Of a stretch of DNA of 39,691 nt, positions 33,104 to 39,691 are shown piece by piece. The stretch is from contig JAPPKM010000054.1 of the NCBI GenBank assembly GCA_028874315.1, positions 1-39,691 of the forward strand. Direction: 5' to 3'. The stretch's first letter is position 1, and every line of letters begins with the position of its first letter. This DNA comes from Chloroflexota bacterium (GTDB taxonomy: Bacteria > Chloroflexota > UBA11872). The notes under the pieces are model-generated. The model was not told the origin of the DNA, did no database searches, and worked only from the letters and a program-made list of their open reading frames with translations. Position numbers and translations under genes: made by a program.

Positions 33104-34147
33104 TTGCGGATTGCGATTATCGGGTGCGGCGAAATTGGACGCGCGTACGGAGCGCTGCTCCAGGAACAGACCAGCGCGGAGGTCACCTGGGTCGTCGATG
33201 CCGATCCGGACCGGGCCCAGGCCGGCGCGCGGGCCATGGGGTCCTCGTCATGGAGCACAGACGCCGCTGCGGCACTCCGGCACCCGGACGTGGACGCTGT
33301 CATCGTGGCGTCGCCGCATGCCACGCATCCGCAGTTCGCCTGCCAAGCACTGGATCTCGGACTACACGTCTTGTTGGAAGCGCCCTTGGCCCTTCGATTC
33401 CCGGACGCTCAGCGGGTGCTGGCGTCCGCCCGTGCATCCAGTACGGTCCTGGCGGTCAACTTCTGGGCCCGCGACGCGCTCGAAATTCGCCGAATCCGAG
33501 GCAGGATCCCGCGGCCAACGTTTGTCCGCATTGAAGCCGTCGTCGATTCGCTTGGCGACTCCTGGATGGCCTCGGCCGAGCACGGCGGCTTGTTGGGGCT
33601 GCTGGGCAGTCACGCGTTGGACCTTGCCAGCTACCTCATGCAATCCGCGCCGCTCTATGTACAGGCCCTCGGTGGTCGCCACACACGCCGGTCGGACCTG
33701 GCCGACACCGTCTCGGCCGGCATCAGATTCAGGAACGGCGGTCTCGCCCGCCTGACCATCGGGGAATACGGCCACAGTTCGACCACCACCGCCTGGCACA
33801 TTCTCGTAACCGACGGAATGATCACGGAGACCGCCAACGGCGACCTGATGAACGGCCAGCCGAATGTCGGCAGCGTCTTGCAGCGGGGTGCGCCGGATTC
33901 CGGGTCCCAAGGCGGATCTCAGCTCGCAAGCCTGAATGCCTTCCTGAAAGCCGTAGCCGCCGGCGACCCTCCGCTTGCCGGGGTTGAGGATGGCGCCCGG
34001 GCCACCCAACTCGCCGACGCGGTGTATGAAGCCATGGGTGGGCGTCGACGGATCGCGATTCCCGAGCTGTCCCTACAGGTCGGCGCTGGACCCGTCTACA
34101 TTGATGATTCCGTCCCGAACCGCCCGAACCACGGCCTCGGTGCGTGA
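33104..34147 (+). CDS. Gfo/Idh/MocA-family oxidoreductase with altered EKP motif
   Basis: 347 residues from TTG at 33104. N-terminal Rossmann domain: LRIAIIGCGEIGRAYG, WVVDADPDRAQAGA, HPDVDAVIVASPHATHPQFACQAL. The conserved EKP motif, whose Lys sits at the nicotinamide/substrate site, reads EAP (LLEAPLALR). The C-terminal beta-sheet domain contains GLLGSHALDLASYLM with the family's His and Asp. The frame is open further upstream to TTG 32948, but those 52 residues are low-complexity and unlike the family, which starts just before the RIAIIGCG strand. Substrate unknown. Its 3' end overlaps the response regulator gene by 75 bp, tail to tail. Confidence 0.82.
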   Translation: MRIAIIGCGEIGRAYGALLQEQTSAEVTWVVDADPDRAQAGARAMGSSSWSTDAAAALRHPDVDAVIVASPHATHPQFACQALDLGLHVLLEAPLALRFPDAQRVLASARASSTVLAVNFWARDALEIRRIRGRIPRPTFVRIEAVVDSLGDSWMASAEHGGLLGLLGSHALDLASYLMQSAPLYVQALGGRHTRRSDLADTVSAGIRFRNGGLARLTIGEYGHSSTTTAWHILVTDGMITETANGDLMNGQPNVGSVLQRGAPDSGSQGGSQLASLNAFLKAVAAGDPPLAGVEDGARATQLADAVYEAMGGRRRIAIPELSLQVGAGPVYIDDSVPNRPNHGLGA

Positions 34148-34729
34148 GCGCACGCGCAACTTTCCGTACACGCTGCTGAGGTGCGCTTCCACCGTCTTTG
34201 CCGAGACCCCCAGCATGGTCGCGGCCTCGCGATTGGATGCGCCTTCCGCCACCAGCCGAAGCACATCAAGTTCGCGCATCGTGAGTGGCTCGACAGCCAG
34301 GCGTCCGTCGGCCGCATGGGCTTCGGACTCATGAAACTCATGAAAGACCGTGCCGCCCGCATGGATCGCTCGCACGGCATCGGCCAACCCCGCGGTGTCG
34401 AGATCCTTCAGCACATAGCCCCGCACGCCCGCGTCTCGCATTGACCGCACGTAGTCCCGTTTCCCGTAGGCCGACACGACCAGGACTCGGGTTGCCGGGG
34501 CAATGTGCGCCAGCCGCCGAGCCAACGGCGGCCCACCGCCAGGGATTCGGAAGTCCAGAAGGCAGACGTCAGGTGCGAGTCGACGGCACGCACGCTCCGC
34601 TGCCGCCGCGTCGCCGGACGCCCCAACAACCTCGATGTCGGGCACATCAGCGAGAATCGCGGCCGTTCCTTCCCGCACCATGGCGTGGTCATCCACGAGC
34701 AGAACCCGGATTGGGCGGCGCGGCGTCAC
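34073..34729 (-). CDS. NarL/FixJ-type response regulator
   Basis: 218 residues. Receiver domain (about 6-125): IRVLLVDDHAMVREG with Asp13/Asp14, phospho-acceptor Asp59 in CLLDFRIPGGG, VVSAYGKRDYVRSM and YVLKDLD (conserved Lys). A LuxR-type helix-turn-helix (about 150-210) reads LTMRELDVLRLVAEGASNRE and KTVEAHLSSVYGKLRVRSRTEA. Both halves are intact. Start overlaps the sensor kinase stop by four bases (ATGA), so this is the partner of the sensor kinase. The last 75 bases run antisense to the Gfo/Idh/MocA gene. Confidence 0.93.
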   Translation of the reverse strand: MTPRRPIRVLLVDDHAMVREGTAAILADVPDIEVVGASGDAAAAERACRRLAPDVCLLDFRIPGGGPPLARRLAHIAPATRVLVVSAYGKRDYVRSMRDAGVRGYVLKDLDTAGLADAVRAIHAGGTVFHEFHESEAHAADGRLAVEPLTMRELDVLRLVAEGASNREAATMLGVSAKTVEAHLSSVYGKLRVRSRTEAVVRAVRDGIINVDGSSADL

Positions 34730-36987
34730 TCGCCGGCCCTGGCTGCGGCATGGATCGGTGCTTCAACCGTCAGGACCGTCGGACCGCCTGGCTGCGATTC
34801 AACCTGCATCACGCCGCCCAGACGCGTGAACCGTTCACGCAGACCGGCTAATCCAAGGTGTCCCGTCGCCGCATATGCGGCGAAGTCCGGTGACGCCTCA
34901 AACCCGCGACCGTCATCTCGCACCGAAAGCCGAATCGCATCGGACGCACGGGTCAGGCGAATCCGAACGGACGACGCCTGAGCGTGCCGTAGGGCGTTGT
35001 TCAGTGCCTCTTGTGCCGCGCGGAAGACGTTGGTCTCAATGTCAACGTCTGGCCGTTCGGCCTCCGGCGTGCCGTCCATCTGAAGATCAATCTGAAACGG
35101 GGCGGCGCGACTAGCCTCGTCCACCAGCCAGCGCAGCGCAGCCTCCAGCCCCAGGTCGTCCAGGACCGGCGGTCGCAGGCGCTCGCAGATCTCACGCAGG
35201 TCGCCGGCAGCCGTATCCACCAACCGCAGCAGGGCATCGCGGCCGCGGTACGGTCCCGGCGCGGCAGAGCGGAGCGCGCGCTGCAAGAGCACCAGCTTTT
35301 GCAGCGGTTCGTCGTGCAGGTCGTGCGAGATACGTTGCCGCTCGGCCTCAAGCATCCCATTCACTTGGTCGTACAGGTCACGCAGCGTCTGCTGGCTGTC
35401 TTGCAAACGCTGCGCCGTTTCGTCGAGTTCGCGCACTCGATCCTGCAACTGGCCCCACAGGTCAACGCGCACCATGAAGCTGGCGAGTTGACTGCTCAGT
35501 GCGTCCAGCAACTCGGCATCGGCCTGGCTGAGGCCGAACGATTCTTCGCGGATCGAGGCGACCACATAGGCCGCCACCGGCTCGCCGATCTTGCACGGCA
35601 CGACCACCGCCGCGATTTCCGATCGCCCCCCGCCTCCCGCCGCGACGACGGCCGACCGTACCTGGGTGTCGTCGGGCGTCGGGGCCAGACTATTGAAAGC
35701 AATGGCCACAAGGTCGTGCGGTGGGGCGGCGCGGGTTACCGCAATCCAGTCCAGGCCGATCGCGCGCCGCACGGGAGCCAACACGGACTCGGCAAGCTGC
35801 TCGACCGACGTCGTGGAGGCCAACGCAACGCTGGCCGTTCGCATCACGCGCTGCGTGTCATAGCTGTCCTGGTAAACCCAGCCGGACAGCACTCGAAGAA
35901 CCAGCCAGCGCGCAAACGGCGCCGTCACACCAATCCCAACCAGCGCTGCCGCCAGCGTCCACACCACCGGCAGCGCTCCGGCACGGTCCGTCAGATAACG
36001 ACCAATCACGCCCACCAGCAGCGCGTAAAACGTAAAGAGAAATATCCACGCCGCGCCGTGTAGGAAGAATGTTCGAAGCACCCGCTGAAATCGGATCCGC
36101 CACGTCGGCACGGCCACGTGAACGACTCCCAGCGCGGTTGCCGCGATGGCCAGCAGGGAGACCGAATACGGAAGAATCTCGGCGCCGCTCACGACCGCCG
36201 GCACAAGCGAGAGCGCGGTAGGCGGCAGCGCGGCGGTCAGGAATGTCGCCAGCAATACGCGGGCCACGCGCCGATCACGCGGAAACGTGATATCCAGCAG
36301 CGTGACCAGGCATTTGGCCAGAAGCGCCGTCAGACCCAGGGTCGGAAGAATCGCCACCGTAACCCAGGCCGCGTTATACAAATCTGGTCGGCCCTGGTAC
36401 GACGCCACCAGCACCGTCACCGGCCCGGCCAGGGCGGTAACCGCCAGGGCCGGGACGTATGGAACGATGAACGACGGTCCACGGATGGGACAGACGGCCG
36501 CGAACCACAGCAAAGCGACGCCCGTCGCGCCGGTCGCCGCGAAGACCAACAGCGTCAGCACGCCCTCGGCGTCCGGGGCCACGGAGCCAAGCGCAAGGGC
36601 GATGGCTACGCCGAACATGGCGGCGGTGGCCGCTCCCAGCACTCGCCGCCGGCCGTAGAGGGCAACAACCGCGCCGCCCGCCGCAAAGGCCGTCGCAAGC
36701 GCCAGCGTGGTAGCGCGCATGGCCGGATCCAGACCTGGGATCGGGATCGCGGCTCCGGTCTGTGGATCGGCAACCGCACCTGCGCCGATCTCGGCGCTCA
36801 GCTCAACGGGCCGTCCAATTGATTCTCCCGGCCGGCCATCCCAGGCAACCGCCTCGCCGGCGCTAAGGCCAGCGCGCCACGCGGGCCCGCCCGGAGCCAC
36901 GCGCTCGATCAGCCACTGACCCCGCTCCGCCGGTACCACCGTCGCTCCGTGCTCGAACGGCTGCATCGCAACCGTTGTGACCAGCAC
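34726..36987 (-). CDS. ComP-like membrane sensor histidine kinase with N-terminal PDZ domain
   Basis: At least 753 residues. An N-terminal PDZ-like segment (IERVAPGGPAWRAGLSAGEA, about 25-60) is followed by about nine membrane helices up to residue 365, a GAF-like domain (about 385-525), a coiled coil and a HisKA_3 dimerisation helix (RISHDLHDEPLQKL, near residue 555). The HATPase domain has FRAAQEALNNALRHAQA (N-box) and VRDDGRGF plus GHLGLAGLRER. This layout, a PDZ ahead of many membrane helices, resembles the Bacillus quorum sensor ComP. The canonical start is GTG at 36987, but the frame stays open upstream and encodes the rest of a first membrane helix (PLALGLTLWVAALVLVTTVA) after an Arg-rich segment, so the true start is probably upstream (see findings). 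Confidence 0.9.
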   Translation of the reverse strand: MLVTTVAMQPFEHGATVVPAERGQWLIERVAPGGPAWRAGLSAGEAVAWDGRPGESIGRPVELSAEIGAGAVADPQTGAAIPIPGLDPAMRATTLALATAFAAGGAVVALYGRRRVLGAATAAMFGVAIALALGSVAPDAEGVLTLLVFAATGATGVALLWFAAVCPIRGPSFIVPYVPALAVTALAGPVTVLVASYQGRPDLYNAAWVTVAILPTLGLTALLAKCLVTLLDITFPRDRRVARVLLATFLTAALPPTALSLVPAVVSGAEILPYSVSLLAIAATALGVVHVAVPTWRIRFQRVLRTFFLHGAAWIFLFTFYALLVGVIGRYLTDRAGALPVVWTLAAALVGIGVTAPFARWLVLRVLSGWVYQDSYDTQRVMRTASVALASTTSVEQLAESVLAPVRRAIGLDWIAVTRAAPPHDLVAIAFNSLAPTPDDTQVRSAVVAAGGGGRSEIAAVVVPCKIGEPVAAYVVASIREESFGLSQADAELLDALSSQLASFMVRVDLWGQLQDRVRELDETAQRLQDSQQTLRDLYDQVNGMLEAERQRISHDLHDEPLQKLVLLQRALRSAAPGPYRGRDALLRLVDTAAGDLREICERLRPPVLDDLGLEAALRWLVDEASRAAPFQIDLQMDGTPEAERPDVDIETNVFRAAQEALNNALRHAQASSVRIRLTRASDAIRLSVRDDGRGFEASPDFAAYAATGHLGLAGLRERFTRLGGVMQVESQPGGPTVLTVEAPIHAAARAGE

Positions 36988-37140
36988 CAGTGCTGCGACC
37001 CACAGCGTCAGACCAAGCGCGAGGGGAACCCCTCGACGCGGCCAAATGCGGGCCAGGCCCCCGCGGCGGCGATTCTCAGCGGCGAGCCACTCGCCGAGGC
37101 TCTGACGGCGTGTGCGACTGGCGGATTCAGCCAGCGAAAT

Positions 37141-37742
37141 GCCCCCTGGCAGTGGGCGCTCCCAGCATACGCCCGCAGCCCCTGCCTACGTCAGGACGAC
37201 GGGAACTTCTGGAGTGGCTCACGTTGAATGACCTTCACTTCCCGGACTCGCCCGTCGTCTTGCTCGCCCTCCCGCTCATGACCCTTCCGCGGCGCCCTTC
37301 GCCCTCGAAGGTGTGGCGCCACCCTATGGATCCGGTTGAATAACAGCCAGAACATGTGATAGACGATTCACACCTGTGCCCTGCCGAAGTCGGACCGATG
37401 CCGGGCGGGCGGAGGGCGAGCGTTGACGGGATACGGCGTGCTGTTCAGGAACAAGCACGTGGCGCAGCCGCTGTGGCATTAGGCGGACGGGATTCGCAAG
37501 AGTTCCGGAACCCTCCCGCCATCCTCGTCCACGAATTCGGCACGTGATCGGCTTGCAGGGCGGAGGCCTGCGGATCGGGTGAATCAGACGATGTCGGATC
37601 GCCTGATGGCGGCAAGCCAGACGGACGAAAGACTTCAGTGCTCTCGAGCAAATCCGCGGAAGTACGCGGGGTCGTGCCCAAGCCCCGGAGAGCCGCGTGA
37701 GATTAGGCAAACAGCCGGCGTTCGTCGCCCGGGGAGGTAGCG
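37141..37742. other. Non-coding gap upstream of the sensor kinase and the small lipoprotein
   Basis: About 600 bp with no believable gene: the small frames here (for example 37324-37710 minus) have no family features and Arg/Pro-rich shadow-like sequence. It should carry the promoter of the sensor kinase on the minus strand and of the lipoprotein on the plus strand. GTGGCGCCAC (a 10-base palindrome near 37312-37322) and a weak GCAGG/CCTGC hairpin near 37557-37573 are the only structures I see; no tRNA-like fold. Confidence 0.5.
37731..37737 (+). promoter_or_regulatory. Ribosome-binding site of the small lipoprotein gene
   Basis: GGGGAGG, five bases before ATG 37743; it supports the 80-residue frame being translated. 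Confidence 0.6.
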
Positions 37743-37985
37743 ATGCGAAAGTCGATTGGCGCGGCTGCGGCTGCGTTGCTGGTGGCCGGGATGGCCTTCA
37801 TGGCGTGCGGAGGAAAGTCGGAATACGAGCTAATGCGCGAGGGGGTTTACCGGCGTTCGAATTTCCATGCCCAAGTCAATTGCGTTCAGACAGAGGTGCA
37901 TCTGCGCGGTCAGAAGGGTCTCGAGGTGACCGAGGAAGACCGCAGGCAGATCGCGACCGAGTGCATACGCAGGGTCGGGCGATAG
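37743..37985 (+). CDS. Small putative lipoprotein
   Basis: 80 residues. MRKSIGAAAAALLVAGMAFMACGG is a basic start, a hydrophobic core and a Cys at residue 22 followed by Gly-Gly (landmarks: MRKS, then MAFMAC), the shape of a lipoprotein signal, although Phe at -3 departs from the usual Leu. The mature part is about 58 residues, charged, with two further Cys residues (NCVQTEVHL and TECIRRVGR) that could form a disulphide. Strong ribosome-binding site. No family recognised. Confidence 0.6.
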   Translation: MRKSIGAAAAALLVAGMAFMACGGKSEYELMREGVYRRSNFHAQVNCVQTEVHLRGQKGLEVTEEDRRQIATECIRRVGR

Positions 37986-37989
37986 ACCA

Positions 37990-38214
37990 GTGAACCGCGC
38001 GATCAATCGAGACTACGCACCCCTGGGACCCGCGGCGACCGACGCCATCGTGGCGCGGTTACGGCGGGTTCTCGTGACATTGGGCGTCAAGCGCGATACC
38101 CGGAACGGTTATGTCAACCACAAGGTGACGGATGCGGTGGCGGTGGGACCGGCGATGACTCCGAGGGGGCGAGGGTCTTTTGGCGTTTTGGGCAGCACGG
38201 ACCATCACCCCTGA
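37990..38214 (+). CDS. Doubtful small ORF after the lipoprotein
   Basis: 74 residues from GTG 37990, four bases beyond the lipoprotein stop. No ribosome-binding site, no recognisable family, no membrane segment; the C-terminal third is Gly/Pro/Arg-rich. Spacing suggests a second cistron, but it may equally be chance or a remnant. Confidence 0.2.
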   Translation: MNRAINRDYAPLGPAATDAIVARLRRVLVTLGVKRDTRNGYVNHKVTDAVAVGPAMTPRGRGSFGVLGSTDHHP

Positions 38215-38239
38215 CGCACGTCCGGAGCAGGCCTGCGAA

Positions 38240-38255
38240 CGTGAACGTTTTCACG
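38240..38255. promoter_or_regulatory. Candidate Crp/Fnr-type operator
   Basis: CGTGAA-CGTT-TTCACG, a perfect six-base inverted repeat. Read as GTGA-N6-TCAC it carries the core of the Crp consensus TGTGA-N6-TCACA. It lies about 230 bp upstream of the chosen start of the long lipoprotein gene, in a 270-bp stretch that holds no other gene. Confidence 0.4.
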
Positions 38256-38487
38256 GCCGCACCACATAGACCAGGCCAATACGGCGCGGACGCGTATGCC
38301 GGTCGGGATGCGGCGAGAACGCTACTGTGAACGAGTCTGCATGCCGTATCGGGTAGCGAGGGGCCTTGTGCGGAGGCGCTGGGGGGGCGGACGTGGCCAG
38401 GCGCCCTGCCGCCGGCGCGGTCGGCCCTCGGTGACTGGGCGATCGGTCCCGTGGGTGCGGGCGCGGCCGGCGCGATGCGCGCTGGGG

Positions 38488-39691
38488 ATGGCGCGTGGTT
38501 TCCAGGCGATGGCCTGGGTAGCCCTTGGCCGCCGTCTGGCGACGGGGCTGTTGATTGTGACGTTGGCCGCCGGGGCGCTGGCGGCGGCGGCCTGCGGGCC
38601 GGGCGACGATGCCCCGCAGCCCACGGTCTATCCCGATGTCTCGCAGCGACGGGTCGCCACCCTGCCCGATCCCACCTGGCGGGTGGCGCCGTCGCTGGAG
38701 GAGCAGATCGTACGCTCGACAACGATCGTGCGGGCGACGCTGCAGTCGGTGACGGCGGCGGTGGTGGCCGAGCCCAATGACGGCGGCTACCGGCCGGTGC
38801 AGGAGCTGCGCTTCACAACGCACGAATACCTGAAGGGCACGGGGCCGGCGACGCTGCTGGTGGCGGTGCCGGGGGACTCGACCTACGCGACCGAGGCGGG
38901 GGCGCGCGCCGCCGCCGACTTCGCGATTGCGGGGCGCGTCACGACCTGGGATACGCGCCAGGGCGTGCTCTTCCTGCGCGCGGCCCATCCCACCTACGCG
39001 CCGGTGGGGTCCGGGGCGACCGACGCCACCGTGGCGGCGGGGGCGCTGGCCTTCACGGTGTCCAATCCGGACCAGTCGCCCTGGGCCTACAGCGTGGATA
39101 CGCTGAGCCGGGCCTGGCTGCCGGCCGAGAACATTCCGGCCGAAGGCGTAACGCCGACGGCCTTCATCACGGACGGGGCGCCGACGCCGCCTCCCACCAT
39201 CACCCTGGCCGACCTGCGGGCCCAGATCGCGGCGGCGGTGGCAGGACTGAAGAGCGGAGAGGCGATCGCAGGGTACGCCGAGTGTGTCGAGAGGCGGATT
39301 CTCCATGCGCAGCACCGTCGCGCGAATCCCTGGACGTCGTCGCTGTCAGCCGCGACGCTGGCCTCCGGGTCGGCGGCCGGGACCGAGGTTTACCGGGAGA
39401 CGAGGGCTTATGACGAGCCGCGGTACGATCGCTTCTGGCTCAGCGGTCCCGATGCGGCCCTGATTCGATCGCTGATCGTCGATGACGACGATCAGCCCAA
39501 CACCGGCTACGACAACCGGCTGGCCACCGGCCGCCCCTTGCCAGCCGGCACGTATCGCCTGCAGCGCAACTGGCAGCATTCCTCGCAGATCCCCTGCAAC
39601 TTCGTTCCCGACGACACCTACCGCGACTGGACGATTACGGTCACGGCGCCGGCGGGGACGGTGCACGAGGCGTTCTTCGATCCGGCGGCGC
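38488..39691 (+). CDS. Secreted lipoprotein of unknown function (3' partial)
   Basis: The frame is open to the window end, giving at least 401 residues. A signal segment LATGLLIVTLAAGALAAAAC is followed by Gly-Pro-Gly-Asp-Asp, an acceptable lipobox and Cys anchor. The mature part has a beta-rich domain (EYLKGTGPATLLVAVPGDST, AGRVTTWDTRQGVLFLRAA), a Thr/Pro linker with TPTAFITDGAPTPPPTITLA, then an ADLRAQIAAAVAGLKSGEAI helix and a further beta-rich region (LPAGTYRLQRNW). No known family recognised. Several in-frame starts exist: ATG 38488 is chosen because it gives a normal signal peptide; ATG 38509 is nearly as good, and the frame stays open to ATG 38296. Codons end mostly in G or C with many GCG/CTG/GTG, unlike the C-only bias at the left edge. 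Confidence 0.7.
   Translation, partial: MARGFQAMAWVALGRRLATGLLIVTLAAGALAAAACGPGDDAPQPTVYPDVSQRRVATLPDPTWRVAPSLEEQIVRSTTIVRATLQSVTAAVVAEPNDGGYRPVQELRFTTHEYLKGTGPATLLVAVPGDSTYATEAGARAAADFAIAGRVTTWDTRQGVLFLRAAHPTYAPVGSGATDATVAAGALAFTVSNPDQSPWAYSVDTLSRAWLPAENIPAEGVTPTAFITDGAPTPPPTITLADLRAQIAAAVAGLKSGEAIAGYAECVERRILHAQHRRANPWTSSLSAATLASGSAAGTEVYRETRAYDEPRYDRFWLSGPDAALIRSLIVDDDDQPNTGYDNRLATGRPLPAGTYRLQRNWQHSSQIPCNFVPDDTYRDWTITVTAPAGTVHEAFFDPAA

Noticed and set aside
37324-37710. 128-residue minus-strand frame in the gap
   Set aside because: No ribosome-binding site, no family match, Arg/Pro-rich composition like other shadow frames.
38251-39315. 354-residue minus-strand frame opposite the terminal lipoprotein
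   Set aside because: Composed largely of Arg, Gly, Pro and His in low-complexity runs; the plus-strand frame has a signal peptide, lipobox and ordinary amino-acid composition.

Overview
The window is high-GC bacterial DNA, densely packed with genes. Gene content points to a Chloroflexota-like bacterium: a membrane-anchored YhaN/YhaO pair, an EF-G2-type elongation factor paralogue, a short IF-2, LCP and Crp/Fnr proteins, a bifunctional rhamnulose-phosphate aldolase/dehydrogenase, and Gfo/Idh/MocA oxidoreductases. This is inference from gene families; there is no rRNA or tRNA here to fix the taxon. I found no tRNA, rRNA, CRISPR array, insertion sequence or prophage.

Layout. 1-2.0 kb: the 3' end of a probable oxidoreductase and an EamA/DMT transporter on the plus strand, meeting a ComEC-like metallo-beta-lactamase protein on the minus strand with a 110-bp antisense overlap. 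2.0-4.5 kb: proB-proA (proline synthesis, minus strand). 4.5-7.7 kb: an EF-G2-like GTPase and an M42 peptidase (plus), fired from a divergent promoter region. 7.8-12.0 kb: yhaO-yhaN-like nuclease/ATPase pair (minus). 12.1-14.6 kb: a gamma-glutamyltransferase and a Crp/Fnr regulator. 14.7-20.4 kb: the translation/transcription housekeeping cluster nusA-ylxR-infB-rbfA-truB-ribF in the usual order, with rimP absent from its expected place ahead of nusA. 20.6-22.6 kb: a UgpC-type sugar ABC ATPase and a YesL/DUF624 membrane protein without their permease or binding protein. 22.7-23.6 kb: a homocysteine S-methyltransferase family protein.

23.7-27.2 kb holds the most unusual unit: GalU-like nucleotidyltransferase, a GHMP kinase that resembles plant glucuronokinase, and a xylulokinase, joined by two 4-base start/stop overlaps. 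This could be a sugar-1-phosphate/UDP-sugar route linked to pentulose metabolism. 27.4-34.1 kb: a small anchored protein, a bifunctional class II aldolase/SDR, a CinA-N protein, a methyltransferase, an LCP protein and a Gfo/Idh/MocA protein with an altered EKP motif. 34.1-37.1 kb: a ComP-like two-component system (PDZ sensor kinase plus NarL-type regulator). 37.2-37.7 kb is a non-coding gap. 37.7-39.7 kb: a small lipoprotein, a doubtful small ORF and a long secreted lipoprotein that runs off the end of the window.

Things most worth checking: the glucuronokinase-like operon; two genes (rbfA and the sensor kinase) whose best ribosome-binding site is followed by no ATG/GTG/TTG; the EF-G2 paralogue with altered guanine-binding and catalytic motifs; and the Arg-rich run-on tail of the ComEC-like protein.
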